64,000 nt of DNA from Candidatus Poribacteria bacterium (GTDB lineage Bacteria; Poribacteria; WGA-4E; WGA-3G). The position numbers and the translations under genes were made by a program. Each line of letters starts with the position of its first letter. Position 1 is the first letter of the stretch. Below the pieces are notes generated by a model, which worked only from the letters and a program-made list of their open reading frames with translations, searched no databases and was not told the origin of the DNA. Shown one piece after another: positions 1-8,130 of this stretch. Location of the stretch: contig JAPPCZ010000082.1 of assembly GCA_028824685.1 (NCBI GenBank), positions 31,272 to 95,271 of the forward strand, written 5' to 3'.

Positions 1-570
1 TTCCTTGATGAGAACGATGTAAATGGTTTATCTCAACTGGCATACTGGTTTACGGGTGGTATTCTCAAACATGCAAAAGCGGTCACAGCGGTCACAAATC
101 CGCTTGTGAACAGTTATAAACGTTTGGTTCGGAGGGCACCGCGTTCAGGAGCATCATGGGCTCCCGTTTTCGTCACTTTTGGTGGGAACAATCGGACGCA
201 GATGATTCGAACTCCTGCCCCCGGACGGATTGAGAATCGATTAAGTGATGGCGCGGCAAATCCTTATCTCGCGGCGACTGTCCTGCTTGCAGCTGGTTTG
301 GATGGTATTGAAAATCAGATTGATCCTGGGGAACAAAACGTTGATAACCTTTACGAAGTGCCGGAAGATGAATTACAGCGGCGGGGTATCGATTCACTAC
401 CTACGACGCTCAGCGAAGCCGCAGATGCGCTTGAAGCAGACGAAGTCATTAAAAACGCACTCGGGAATGAGTATGCCGACTATTACATTCAGGTCAAACG
501 TGACGAATGGCGTAACTATCATTTAAGCGTCAGCCAATGGGAGACTGATAATTATTTGACGGTCTATTGA
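1..570 (+). CDS. glutamine synthetase, GlnT-like (3' part only)
   Basis: C-terminal 189 codons of a glutamine synthetase; the reading frame is open from base 1, so the N-terminal part lies outside the window. The enzyme makes glutamine from glutamate, ammonia and ATP in the cytoplasm. Visible family landmarks are the ATP-site stretch KAVTAVTNPLVNSYKRLV near the start, then GGNNRTQMIRTP and a GAANPYLAATVLLAAGLDGI block. The GGNNRT and GRIENRLSDGAANPY pattern, rather than the ARNRSA-type wording of classical GlnA, points to the GlnT/type III glutamate-ammonia ligase branch (from memory of the family). No adenylylation loop of the GSI-beta type is visible. The gene stands alone; the next gene starts 150 bp downstream with its own promoter. 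Confidence 0.93.
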   Translation, partial: FLDENDVNGLSQLAYWFTGGILKHAKAVTAVTNPLVNSYKRLVRRAPRSGASWAPVFVTFGGNNRTQMIRTPAPGRIENRLSDGAANPYLAATVLLAAGLDGIENQIDPGEQNVDNLYEVPEDELQRRGIDSLPTTLSEAADALEADEVIKNALGNEYADYYIQVKRDEWRNYHLSVSQWETDNYLTVY

Positions 571-601
571 TTGAGAATGGGAAATAACGAACTGATTAGT
601 T

Positions 602-630
602 TTGACAATGAGATATTTGAATGATATACT
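602..630 (+). promoter_or_regulatory. predicted sigma-70 promoter for the restriction endonuclease gene
   Basis: A consensus -35 box TTGACA (602-607), a 17-bp spacer and a -10 box TATACT (625-630) lie about 90 bp before the start at 721. This is among the best vegetative-type promoter matches in the window. Confidence 0.6.
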
Positions 631-720
631 ATTTTTACTGAACATAAGCATCTGCAACGACAATTCTGCTTTCATAAGTAAGGAACGTGAAATCCTATTG
701 ATACTAAAAGGAATTGTATA

Positions 721-1491
721 ATGTCTTTACAACGACAAGCAATGATAAAAGAAAAAGTTAAGGATTGTATGCGCTCTAAACTACAGTCCTATCGTCCTGA
801 AACAAGTTACATGCCTTTTCACCATCGTTTGCTTGGAAAAGAGAGAATAGCACTATATTCCTTCATACAATCCTTAAATACAACATTTGGTATCTCAATA
901 TATGAACCAGTAACAATCGCATTAGCCAGTAAAAAATTTAGTGTTGCCAAAAATCAAGTGAAACCTGCTGACCAGATCAGTTCCGAAGCCCATCAGCGAA
1001 TTGTGATGATTATGGATGAATTGGTGATTGCAAGTCGAACACCCAACAAATCTGTTGAAATAGAGGAAATTAGAAAAGTTAGCCTAAAAGGAACTTTTAA
1101 TCGTGTAAAACCCACAAAGGTAAACGTCTGGTTAGAAAATCATAACGGTGAATTATTTTTGATTGATTTAAAAACTACAAAACCAAGTTTTAGTCATTAC
1201 GAAAGATCCAAACGCACTTTTTTAGAGTGGACCGCCGCTGAATTAGCAAGAGATCCACAAGTAGTCGTGAATACAATTTTTGCTGTTCCTTACAATCCCT
1301 ATGAACCAGAACCTTATGAACGATGGATGTCAAAAGGGATGTTGGATCTTGATCATGAAGTTTTAATAGCAGAAGAATTTTGGGATTTTATCGGAGGCGA
1401 AGGAACTTACGAAGATCTTTTGGATGCCTTTGAACAAGCAGGCATTGAGTTAAGAGATGAAATTGACGAGTATTTTAAACAATTCAGCTAA
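721..1491 (+). CDS. TdeIII-like type II restriction endonuclease
   Basis: 256-residue protein resembling the TdeIII family of type II restriction endonucleases. The N-terminal half has a YMPFHHRLLGKERIALYSFI segment followed by QSLNTTFG, which I recall as the family opening. The central LFLIDLKTTKP (about residues 141-151) is a good PD-(D/E)XK nuclease core with the D-x-K pair, and RTFLEWTAAELAR follows. The start is supported by AAGGA eight bases upstream of the ATG and by the strong promoter at 602-630. No DNA methyltransferase is adjacent on either strand, which is unusual for a restriction enzyme. The partner may be elsewhere, lost, or the protein may have another role. The family call is from motif memory; the nuclease fold is the firmer part. 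Confidence 0.62.
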   Translation: MSLQRQAMIKEKVKDCMRSKLQSYRPETSYMPFHHRLLGKERIALYSFIQSLNTTFGISIYEPVTIALASKKFSVAKNQVKPADQISSEAHQRIVMIMDELVIASRTPNKSVEIEEIRKVSLKGTFNRVKPTKVNVWLENHNGELFLIDLKTTKPSFSHYERSKRTFLEWTAAELARDPQVVVNTIFAVPYNPYEPEPYERWMSKGMLDLDHEVLIAEEFWDFIGGEGTYEDLLDAFEQAGIELRDEIDEYFKQFS

Positions 1492-1516
1492 TCAGACCAA
1501 AATTGGAGGGCAAATA

Positions 1517-2245
1517 ATGTCTCAAATCAAATCGGTGTTTCTATGGGAAAATCAGCGACGGTATGTCCGTGAGGCGATAGATGCTGGCACTCTTAAAGGT
1601 GCAATCATTCCCACAGGCAGCACAGAGCAACACAACGAACATTTGGCGATGTATCACGATACACAAAGCGCTGTATATGTATCAAAACTGGCAGCAGAAA
1701 AATTGTTCCCGCAGGTGATTGTCACAACACCTTTGGCAATTGGTGTGTCGGAACACTGGATGGACCACAAAGGCACACTGACGCTGCGTGCAGAAGTGTT
1801 CGGTGAGGTGCTATACGATGTTGCTGATAGTATGCGTAGACACGGTATTGAAAACATCCTGATTGTCAACGGACATGCGGGTAATGCTGGGCCAGTGCAT
1901 CAACGGTTGGATGGTTACCGGGAAAAACTCGGCATTAACATTGCATTCCATTCCTATTGGGAAGCGTATACGAGCGAGTTGGTCAAAGAACAGATGGAAT
2001 CAGGAGTTTGTCCGGGGCACGCAGCGGAGTTTGAGACTGCGTTTGCTCTTGCCGCTTTTGCAGAAAACGTCGATTGGAACGGTGTGGATTACGACAGCGC
2101 AAAACTCACTATTTCCGATGAAGGGCAGGCAAAATCTGACCGTGAATATCACTATCAGGCAAAACTCGCCAAAGTAGAGAATGGACAAGTTATGATTGAT
2201 GTTGCAGTAGATTGGGTAGCAGAAAAAATGCAGGCTATGCTTTAA
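1517..2245 (+). CDS. creatininase family amidohydrolase
   Basis: 242-residue creatininase-fold metal-dependent amidohydrolase. Members hydrolyse cyclic or linear amides such as creatinine; the substrate here is unknown. Metal-site landmarks are TGSTEQHNEHL (E37, H39), the MYHDT aspartate (D48), the central NGHAGNAG loop and PGHAAEFETA near residue 170. The ATG at 1517 is chosen because GGAGG lies seven bases before it; an upstream in-frame ATG at 1457 overlaps the preceding gene and has no ribosome site. It starts 25 bp after the restriction gene and may be co-transcribed by read-through, but a functional link is doubtful. A short TCAGTTATC-type repeat follows the stop codon. Confidence 0.88.
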   Translation: MSQIKSVFLWENQRRYVREAIDAGTLKGAIIPTGSTEQHNEHLAMYHDTQSAVYVSKLAAEKLFPQVIVTTPLAIGVSEHWMDHKGTLTLRAEVFGEVLYDVADSMRRHGIENILIVNGHAGNAGPVHQRLDGYREKLGINIAFHSYWEAYTSELVKEQMESGVCPGHAAEFETAFALAAFAENVDWNGVDYDSAKLTISDEGQAKSDREYHYQAKLAKVENGQVMIDVAVDWVAEKMQAML

Positions 2246-2246
2246 T

Positions 2247-2350
2247 AGTTATCAGTTATCAGTTATCAGTTATCAGTGGTCAGTTAAGAGGCGCGTTTGT
2301 TGAATCAAAGTCCTCTTTAACTGACAACCGATGGCTGACGACTGACAACT
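2247..2350. repeat. AGTTATC tandem repeat with inverted right arm
   Basis: Four perfect AGTTATC units (2247-2274) run into a GGTCAGTTAAGAG arm. After a short loop comes a rough reverse complement, CTCTTTAACTGACAACC and onward to 2350. The whole can fold into an imperfect hairpin between two convergent genes. Related sequence occurs at 9182-9266 and 18213-18246, so this is a dispersed family. Confidence 0.75.
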
Positions 2351-2353
2351 ATT

Positions 2354-3142
2354 CTAATGTCCCTCAAGCGCCTTCCGTAATCCATCTCCATGCTCACGCC
2401 ACCAACCGTAGAGAATTGAAATATCAGTGCCAATGCAGAAATGCCGCACCCCCATATCAAGAAAACGTTTCGCGCCATCGGCACTTCCGATTTCAGCGCG
2501 CGGCGGCACCCCCATCTTTATAGCAGTTTTGAACACCTTTTCTTGTGCTTCGCGGACTTCAGGGGACCCACTTTGACCAACCTTCCCGATGCTCATAGAG
2601 TAATCTGATCCACCCCACTGGATCATGTCAACGCCTTCGACAGATAGAACCTCTTCTAAGTTTTCAACTGTTCCTTTCTTCTCAATCATAATCACAACGA
2701 CAACATTACGCAGTGCTTGAACGTATTCCGTTCCACCCCCGTATCCCATATAAGAAAACCGGCGGGTCGCCACGCCATAGCTGCCGCCATCTTCCGGTGT
2801 ATCCGCACGGGTAATCTTAACACACTCTATTACATCTTCAACGTTTTGACAATCGGCATAAAGCACACTTTGGAAACCAGAACCGATTGCGCGTTGGGCG
2901 ATGAAACCGCGCGGCTCTTGGTCAACTTTAATCATAGTTGAAATGTTGTGAAGTTCCGCCGCGCGACATAAATTATCCAAGTCGTGCAGGTCAAATGGAC
3001 CGTATTCCCCCACAAATTCAACATAGTCATACATTCCCGTGTGGCCAATCGCTTCAACGACGGAGGGCCAAGTCGTATGGATGTGCGTGCCAACGGTTGG
3101 TTTGTCAGCATTGAGTAATTCTCGAAAGGTATTTTTTCTCAT
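2354..3142 (-). CDS. HpcH/HpaI aldolase family protein
   Basis: 262-residue class II (metal-dependent) aldolase of the HpcH/HpaI type, which reversibly cleaves 2-keto-3-deoxy sugar acids or similar 2-oxo-hydroxy acids to pyruvate and an aldehyde. Visible landmarks are GTHIHTTWPSVVEAIG at the first strand, EFVGEYGPFD, a KVDQEPRGFIAQRAIGSGFQ strand, the VVIMIEKKGTVENLEEV metal-ligand region and WGGSDYSMSIG. The start is the ATG at 3142, with GAGGAAAA seven bases upstream; a TTG just before it is too close to that site. It is divergent from the next gene and has no pathway neighbour, so the physiological substrate is not shown by context. Confidence 0.85.
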   Translation of the reverse strand: MRKNTFRELLNADKPTVGTHIHTTWPSVVEAIGHTGMYDYVEFVGEYGPFDLHDLDNLCRAAELHNISTMIKVDQEPRGFIAQRAIGSGFQSVLYADCQNVEDVIECVKITRADTPEDGGSYGVATRRFSYMGYGGGTEYVQALRNVVVVIMIEKKGTVENLEEVLSVEGVDMIQWGGSDYSMSIGKVGQSGSPEVREAQEKVFKTAIKMGVPPRAEIGSADGAKRFLDMGVRHFCIGTDISILYGWWREHGDGLRKALEGH

Positions 3143-3317
3143 CAATTTTCCTCTTTGTATTGTAAGAACAATCTACAATTGCTATTTTTCGGCTTCTAAA
3201 CGCACCTATCTTAACAGGATTCCGTACTTTTTTCAACGCCAAAATTACGTTTACTTGTGACCGCAAGTCTGTTAAACTGATACTGCATCGCAACTTGGAA
3301 TAGAACGGAGGAATCTC

Positions 3318-4100
3318 ATGGAAAATAAAATTAAATTGCCCACAAATTTCGCTGATTACTTACAAATTGAAAACGCTGACCTACGTTTTACGGAAGCAAC
3401 CGACGTTGCAAAACATATCACGGGTGCAGGTGTCCAAATCTATCCGAACATGGATCATGCCGCCATTTTCTGTGACCCGCCGCATCTTGTCGCAGACGGT
3501 TTGAAACAACTCGGTTATGTGAATGGATGGGATGCACGGTGTTATCCATCGCCTGTTGATGGATGTGATTATATTAATGTATCTGCCCAACTGTCCGCGG
3601 ATAGTTCAGCACACGATGTTGGGTGGTTTGACTACGTCGCCGTTGTGCATCCTGTGGACAAAGCAGCACTTGAACACATGCTTGGACAAGGGTATGGTAA
3701 TCCGTTTATCCATCACTTGACGTGGGGACTTGTTCCTCCAGAACGCACCACCGCAGACGATTTTGAATATGCATGCCGCGTTGTGCCGTTTATGGTAGAA
3801 AAACGAGAAGTTATTGGCGATGCAATTGGTGATGCACCCGGAACTTTAATTATAGCACTTCCAGAAAACGTCATGGCACATCCGAAATTTACCGATGCGC
3901 TCCCAGAGTGGATTGGTGACCTTAACGCGGAAGAATATCAAGTTGAATCTATGCAGGGTGGTGGATTTCTAATCCAGTTTTTTGTGTTGACAGGTGGTAG
4001 GATAGAGGTAGCGCTGCGTGTAGACACGACCCAGACGTTCAACCCAAAAAGTGTCCACAAAATCTCTGAAGATGAGATTAGTGCTGTGCAAGGGGAATAG
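3318..4100 (+). CDS. hypothetical protein of unknown function
   Basis: 260-residue soluble protein that I do not recognise. It has no signal peptide or membrane segment. Histidine- and aspartate-rich stretches such as MDHAAIFCDPPH, FIHHLTWG and DYVAVVHPVDKAALEHML could form a metal site, and the alternating strand pattern is loosely like a glyoxalase/VOC-type fold, but no family motif is clear. The ATG at 3318 has a good GGAGG six bases upstream. It reads divergently from the aldolase across 175 bp and is not tightly linked to the downstream antitoxin gene. It is a real gene by codon pattern and ribosome site; the function is open. Confidence 0.8.
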   Translation: MENKIKLPTNFADYLQIENADLRFTEATDVAKHITGAGVQIYPNMDHAAIFCDPPHLVADGLKQLGYVNGWDARCYPSPVDGCDYINVSAQLSADSSAHDVGWFDYVAVVHPVDKAALEHMLGQGYGNPFIHHLTWGLVPPERTTADDFEYACRVVPFMVEKREVIGDAIGDAPGTLIIALPENVMAHPKFTDALPEWIGDLNAEEYQVESMQGGGFLIQFFVLTGGRIEVALRVDTTQTFNPKSVHKISEDEISAVQGE

Positions 4101-4184
4101 CGTAATCTTTATCTCTGTGAATTCTGATGTTAATAGTGGTATAATATCGATTAACCGTTGATGTCATGTGAAATGGAGGAACTG

Positions 4185-4430
4185 ATGAATCGCACAAAAA
4201 TTCCGCAAACCGATTCTATTCGAGAACTCGCTGATTTCTGGGATACACATGACTTAACCGATTTTGAAAACGAACTTGAAGAAGTAAGTGAACCTGTCTT
4301 TGACAACTCAGTTTCTGTTCAGTTAGAGTCCAAAGAATTAGAGATAATTGAGACTCTTGCTAAGTCGCGTGGCATATCACCTGAAAATCTAATTCGGGAA
4401 TGGGTTATTGAACGTATTGCGGCAAGGTAG
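4185..4430 (+). CDS. CopG-type antitoxin (BrnA/PF12441-like)
   Basis: 81-residue protein matching the CopG antitoxin family of type II toxin-antitoxin systems. The N-terminal half shows the family hallmark SIRELADFWDTHDLTDFENE followed by LEEVSEPVF. The C-terminal half, VQLESKELEIIETLAKSRGISPENLIREWV, is a ribbon-helix-helix-like DNA-binding unit. The start is the ATG at 4185 after GGAGGA; upstream ATG and TTG codons lack a ribosome site. No BrnT-like or RelE-like toxin is next to it. Instead a DUF5677 gene begins 18 bp downstream in the same direction, so the two are probably one transcript. It may autoregulate, as antitoxins of this type usually do (family knowledge). Confidence 0.85.
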   Translation: MNRTKIPQTDSIRELADFWDTHDLTDFENELEEVSEPVFDNSVSVQLESKELEIIETLAKSRGISPENLIREWVIERIAAR

Positions 4431-4448
4431 TCATTGGAGGAGACATAA

Positions 4449-5270
4449 ATGGACGAAAAAGTACCTGAATTGCTTGATTTGACAAAAAAACTTTTAGATC
4501 TATCAAAGGATATTTTTGAAGAATCTCTTACACCACATGAATCTTTAGAACGTATAAATGCTTTATACTCAGTTTTCCTCCGAGTTCAGATGCAGGAGGC
4601 TTTAAGGTTTGGCTACGGTGCTTACTATAGTTGTTATCATGGCTGGGGACACGGAGGTATTGGAGCATCTCGCTCCATATATGAAATTCTGCTTGACATT
4701 AAGTACATTAATCAAGATGAAACGCTTAAGGAAGAACGCTTTACGAGATTTCTTGATCACGGTGACGAGTATCTCTATCACAAGATGAGAATAATCCTTG
4801 AATCAGGACAAACAGTATCTCAAAAAGATCAAGACAAGTATACAAATGCATACAACCAATTAAAGAAGAAATATAATGATAAGCACAAGCAGGAGGTTGA
4901 CTCAAATGTTGAAAAAGCAAATGCAACACCTAAGCATAGACCATACAACTGGGCAGGAATCGATCTGAGCGAAAAAGTGAAGATGGTTAATCTGGAGCAA
5001 TTTCACCAATTGTACAAAAACCTTTCAAACTTATCTCATGTTAGTATCGGTGCCACGCTTGCTACCATTGCGGATTCTACTGAAAATCAAATTGAAATGG
5101 ATTTAAGTCTATATCCAAGTCCTATTCACTGTTTCCTCGTCTTAAAGGTAATGTTCACTTGTATTTCTGGGATATTAGAGGAATATATGACCTACTTTAA
5201 GATTGAATATTCTGATCACCCAATCCTTGAAAACCTTTGGAAAAATTACCAAAAACTTTTAAACGAATAA
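4449..5270 (+). CDS. DUF5677 domain-containing protein
   Basis: 273-residue protein, largely helical, that fits the DUF5677 family of unknown function: SIYEILLDIKYI, FTRFLDHGDEYLYHKMRI, and later FHQLYKNLSNLSHVSIGA with NLSHVS before a hydrophobic C-terminal helix pair. Histidines in YSCYHGWGHGG and the acidic RFLDHGDE segment are possible functional residues. GGAGGAG lies seven bases before the ATG. It follows the CopG antitoxin gene by 18 bp, which makes it a candidate toxin or effector, but this is inference only; DUF5677 proteins also occur as stand-alone genes. Codon use is AT-richer than the neighbouring metabolic genes. Confidence 0.78.
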   Translation: MDEKVPELLDLTKKLLDLSKDIFEESLTPHESLERINALYSVFLRVQMQEALRFGYGAYYSCYHGWGHGGIGASRSIYEILLDIKYINQDETLKEERFTRFLDHGDEYLYHKMRIILESGQTVSQKDQDKYTNAYNQLKKKYNDKHKQEVDSNVEKANATPKHRPYNWAGIDLSEKVKMVNLEQFHQLYKNLSNLSHVSIGATLATIADSTENQIEMDLSLYPSPIHCFLVLKVMFTCISGILEEYMTYFKIEYSDHPILENLWKNYQKLLNE

Positions 5271-5347
5271 ATGGATTTTCAGAATTTAGCAGCACCTTTT
5301 TGGGGTGGATAATTAACAATTGTGGTAAACGCACAACCTAAAAGAAA

Positions 5348-7057
5348 ATGAATACTGTGAAACGACTTCACTTCCTCATTTCAATGCTATTTCTTGTCAC
5401 AATCCCTTTCCTCCAAAGCGGTTTTGCACAAGATTACGTTCACTATAAAACCCTTACCGGATCTAATGATGATGGGTGGGTTGAATGCGTTACGTTTAGT
5501 CCTGATGGTCAAATGCTCACCAGTAAAAATTTTAACAGCATCCATTTATGGAACGTTGGGACAGGTAAGCACATCCGAACTTTCGTATTTTCTGAGACCA
5601 TGTGGGAGGTGATGCCCCAAAACCCCACATCGTTTAGTCTTGATGGTGAGATGCTTGCAATTGGGAGTTTAAATGGATCTATCTATTTGTGGGATCCTAC
5701 CACAAGTGAAACAATCTTAAGAGGTGGTGTTTTCTATGATAAGATAGGTGATGCTTTGATAAGTAAGCACTTGAACACCATCGTAGGACACACAGAAAAG
5801 GTCTTAGGCGTTGCGTTTAGTCCTGATGGTCGGACGCTCGTGAGTGGAGGTTATGATAATATTATTCATCTATGGGATGTTTGGACAGGAAAATCCAAGA
5901 AAACTCTCACAGGGCATACGCGTGGGGTCTCTACCGTAGCATTTAGTCCTGATGGTAAAATTCTTGCAAGCGGAAGTTGGGACGATACCATTCGTTTATG
6001 GGATGTATCCTCTGGCAAACTCCAAAAAACGATCATCACAGATCATGGAGGAATACGTTGTGTAAACTTTGCCTCAGATGGTCTTATTCTTGCAAGTGGT
6101 GGTGATTTCGGTAGTGATAATACAGTGCGGCTCTGGGATGTAAAAACTGGAAAGCACAATACCACGTTGGAGGGACACACAGGTTCGGTTACAAGTATTG
6201 TTTTCAGTCCTGACGGTAAAACCCTCGCAAGTGGGAGTGGGGATTGGACAGTGCGGCTCTGGGATGTAAAAACTGGAAAGCATAATACCACACTCACTGG
6301 ACATACCTCTGACGTGTGGACTGTTGCATTCAGTCCTGATGGCAGTATCCTTGCAAGCGCGGGACATGACAAAACTATCCGATTATGGAAATTAACTTCC
6401 CCTCACCCACCAAAAACCACCGCAAACCAAATCTATAACAACGCCATCCGCGCAGTCATGTGGATAGTCAACCCTGGCATAGGCGAAGGCAGCGGCGTAC
6501 TACTTGACAAAAAATCCAAACTTGCTATCACCAATGCCCACGTCACAGGCAAACAGAATACAATAGACGTATACTTCCCCGCACCAGACGAAAAAGGCGA
6601 ACTCATTAAAGATCGGAATTTCTACCTAACAAACGGCGGCGTGCTAAAACGACTCGGTTATTACACAAAAGGACACGTCATCTCAAGAAATGAGAAAACG
6701 GATTTGGCAACCATCAGACTTGATGGATTACCCGAAACTGCTCGCGAAATTGATTGGAAACTCACGCCACCTGCAACAAAAGCAGGCGAATTGGTCTATA
6801 TCCTCGGCAATCCTGCGAAACAGGACCTATGGCGTTGGACACTCGGTGAATTCCTAAACGACCATCAAGATTTCTTGCACATTCAGTCTGATGTGTTCGG
6901 TGGCAACAGTGGCGGTCCCGTGCTTAACAAACAAGGCATCTTACTCGGCATTGTGGCACGGAGCGATCAACTCATGAATGCAGCTGCTATTCCTGCAAGA
7001 CACATAAACCAGCTACTATCTGAATCGAAGGTGAAACACTCACGGATTAGCAGATAG
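5348..7057 (+). CDS. secreted WD40 propeller fused to trypsin-like protease
   Basis: 569-residue exported protein. A signal peptide (residues 1-27, ending SGFAQ) is followed by seven WD40 blades with the FSPDG...LASGS...LWD pattern (about 35-350), one complete propeller. The C-terminal domain (about 358-565) is a trypsin-like serine protease with His398 in TNAHV, Asp452 in KTDLATI and Ser521 in GGNSGGPV, so the catalytic triad is intact. GNPAKQDLWRWTLGE and GILLGIVARS complete an HtrA-like core without a PDZ domain. The likely role is periplasmic or surface proteolysis with the propeller as substrate-binding platform (inference). It lacks the dockerin and the NYPNPFNPETW tail found in the 38-54 kb WD40 proteins. 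Confidence 0.92.
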   Translation: MNTVKRLHFLISMLFLVTIPFLQSGFAQDYVHYKTLTGSNDDGWVECVTFSPDGQMLTSKNFNSIHLWNVGTGKHIRTFVFSETMWEVMPQNPTSFSLDGEMLAIGSLNGSIYLWDPTTSETILRGGVFYDKIGDALISKHLNTIVGHTEKVLGVAFSPDGRTLVSGGYDNIIHLWDVWTGKSKKTLTGHTRGVSTVAFSPDGKILASGSWDDTIRLWDVSSGKLQKTIITDHGGIRCVNFASDGLILASGGDFGSDNTVRLWDVKTGKHNTTLEGHTGSVTSIVFSPDGKTLASGSGDWTVRLWDVKTGKHNTTLTGHTSDVWTVAFSPDGSILASAGHDKTIRLWKLTSPHPPKTTANQIYNNAIRAVMWIVNPGIGEGSGVLLDKKSKLAITNAHVTGKQNTIDVYFPAPDEKGELIKDRNFYLTNGGVLKRLGYYTKGHVISRNEKTDLATIRLDGLPETAREIDWKLTPPATKAGELVYILGNPAKQDLWRWTLGEFLNDHQDFLHIQSDVFGGNSGGPVLNKQGILLGIVARSDQLMNAAAIPARHINQLLSESKVKHSRISR

Positions 7058-7099
7058 GGTTGGACACGCGGTAGCACATTTTTTTATACTATCTTTAGT

Positions 7100-7137
7100 C
7101 CCGTGAATCAACGCCAATACGTGTGTTATTTGACGGG
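7100..7137. repeat. imperfect hairpin, REP-like
   Basis: CCCGT plus TCAA pairs with TTGACGGGG across a short loop. The inner words GAATCAACGCCAA recur inside the miniature element at 25692-25875, so this is probably a fragment of a dispersed palindromic family. It could also act as a weak terminator after the protease gene. Confidence 0.35.
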
Positions 7138-7181
7138 GTCGTAGTCGCGCAATCTATAACGGCTTTTTTGTTTTTAAACAC

Positions 7182-7210
7182 TTGACTATTTTTCTACTTT
7201 ATGTTATGTT
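7182..7210 (+). promoter_or_regulatory. predicted promoter for the LamG gene
   Basis: TTGACT (7182-7187), a 17-bp spacer and TATGTT (7205-7210) lie about 45 bp before the LamG start codon. Confidence 0.4.
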
Positions 7211-7253
7211 TGACAGTGAGGATGAACTTTATTTTATATAGGAGGTTATATTT

Positions 7254-8006
7254 ATGTATCGGATTATATTTTCTATTTTAATCATCGGGTTAATGATTGC
7301 CCCATTTTACGCCGAGGCGTTTAATCTAAAGGATAAGGAACTACTGCTTTACTTTTCTTTTGATGATGACAAAGGAAATGCGGTAGAAGATCTATCACCA
7401 CATGGAAACGACGGCGAAATCGTCGGAGGTGCTGAATTTGTTGATGGTAAAGTAGGACAGGCTCTAAAGTTCAGCCAAAATGCAGAGGTTAAGGCGCCTC
7501 ATATTGCACTGAATGACAAGAGTTTTACAGTGACATTATGGGCGAAGCCGATGTTGACAGGTGGTGACCAACAGTGTGTCTTTTCACAGACACAAGTGAA
7601 TGCTGGAAACACAAGTCTTCATTATCGTATTTACAACAATGGCACCGTCCGCATGGGATTTTATGGTAATGACCTTGACGCTGCCGCTGCAGTTAAAGCA
7701 GACGAGTGGGCACATATCTGTTTCTGGTTGGATGCGGATAAGAAAACCCGAAGGGTCTATATTAACGGTGAGCAGAAAGCTGAAGATAAAGACAAATCTC
7801 TTTACAAGGGAACTGCCGGTAATACGATGGTAGGCTCCTGGGGAAACACCGGTCAAAAGTTTAACGGTCTCATTGATGAAGTGATGGTATGGGAACGTGC
7901 TTTGAGCGAAGATGAAATTGAGCAGAGCATGGAGCCTGGCGCTGCTGCTGTCGACGCAAACGGCAAACTTACTACCACATGGGCTAATGTAAAAAGATCG
8001 AATTAG
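7254..8006 (+). CDS. secreted LamG/concanavalin A-like lectin protein
   Basis: 250-residue exported protein with a signal peptide (residues 1-21, ending YAEAF) and one LamG/concanavalin A-like jelly-roll domain (about 27-225). The domain begins LLLYFSFDDDKGNAVEDLSP and HGNDGEIVGG, continues with KSFTVTLWAKP and WAHICFWLD, and ends NGLIDEVMVWERALSEDEI, the usual order for this family. It likely binds glycans or glycoconjugates outside the cytoplasm. After the domain comes a short tail, DANGKLTTTWANVKRSN, that resembles the C-terminus of the PD40 protein at 14597-15664. GGAGG lies nine bases before the ATG. The gene is monocistronic with a perfect hairpin after its stop. Confidence 0.9.
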   Translation: MYRIIFSILIIGLMIAPFYAEAFNLKDKELLLYFSFDDDKGNAVEDLSPHGNDGEIVGGAEFVDGKVGQALKFSQNAEVKAPHIALNDKSFTVTLWAKPMLTGGDQQCVFSQTQVNAGNTSLHYRIYNNGTVRMGFYGNDLDAAAAVKADEWAHICFWLDADKKTRRVYINGEQKAEDKDKSLYKGTAGNTMVGSWGNTGQKFNGLIDEVMVWERALSEDEIEQSMEPGAAAVDANGKLTTTWANVKRSN

Positions 8007-8067
8007 ATTTCATCCAAGTTTGATGAAATCACGATATAGACACATTTATGTTATATGCAAATCATCC

Positions 8068-8094
8068 ATAGGCGCGGTTTGTAGCCGCGCCTAT
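8068..8094. terminator. 10-bp GC-rich hairpin between convergent genes
   Basis: ATAGGCGCGG and CCGCGCCTAT form a perfect 10-bp stem with a 7-nt loop. The U-tract is weak on both strands. A near-identical hairpin at 22288-22315 shows that it also belongs to a dispersed REP-like family. Confidence 0.55.
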
Positions 8095-8130
8095 ATTGCT
8101 TTTGTTTGATATTTAGAAACCTGCTGATTC

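Noticed and set aside
2212..2523. Open frame running from the creatininase end through the TCAGTTATC repeat
   Set aside because: It is a read-through of the repeat and the antisense of the aldolase gene, with no start signal.
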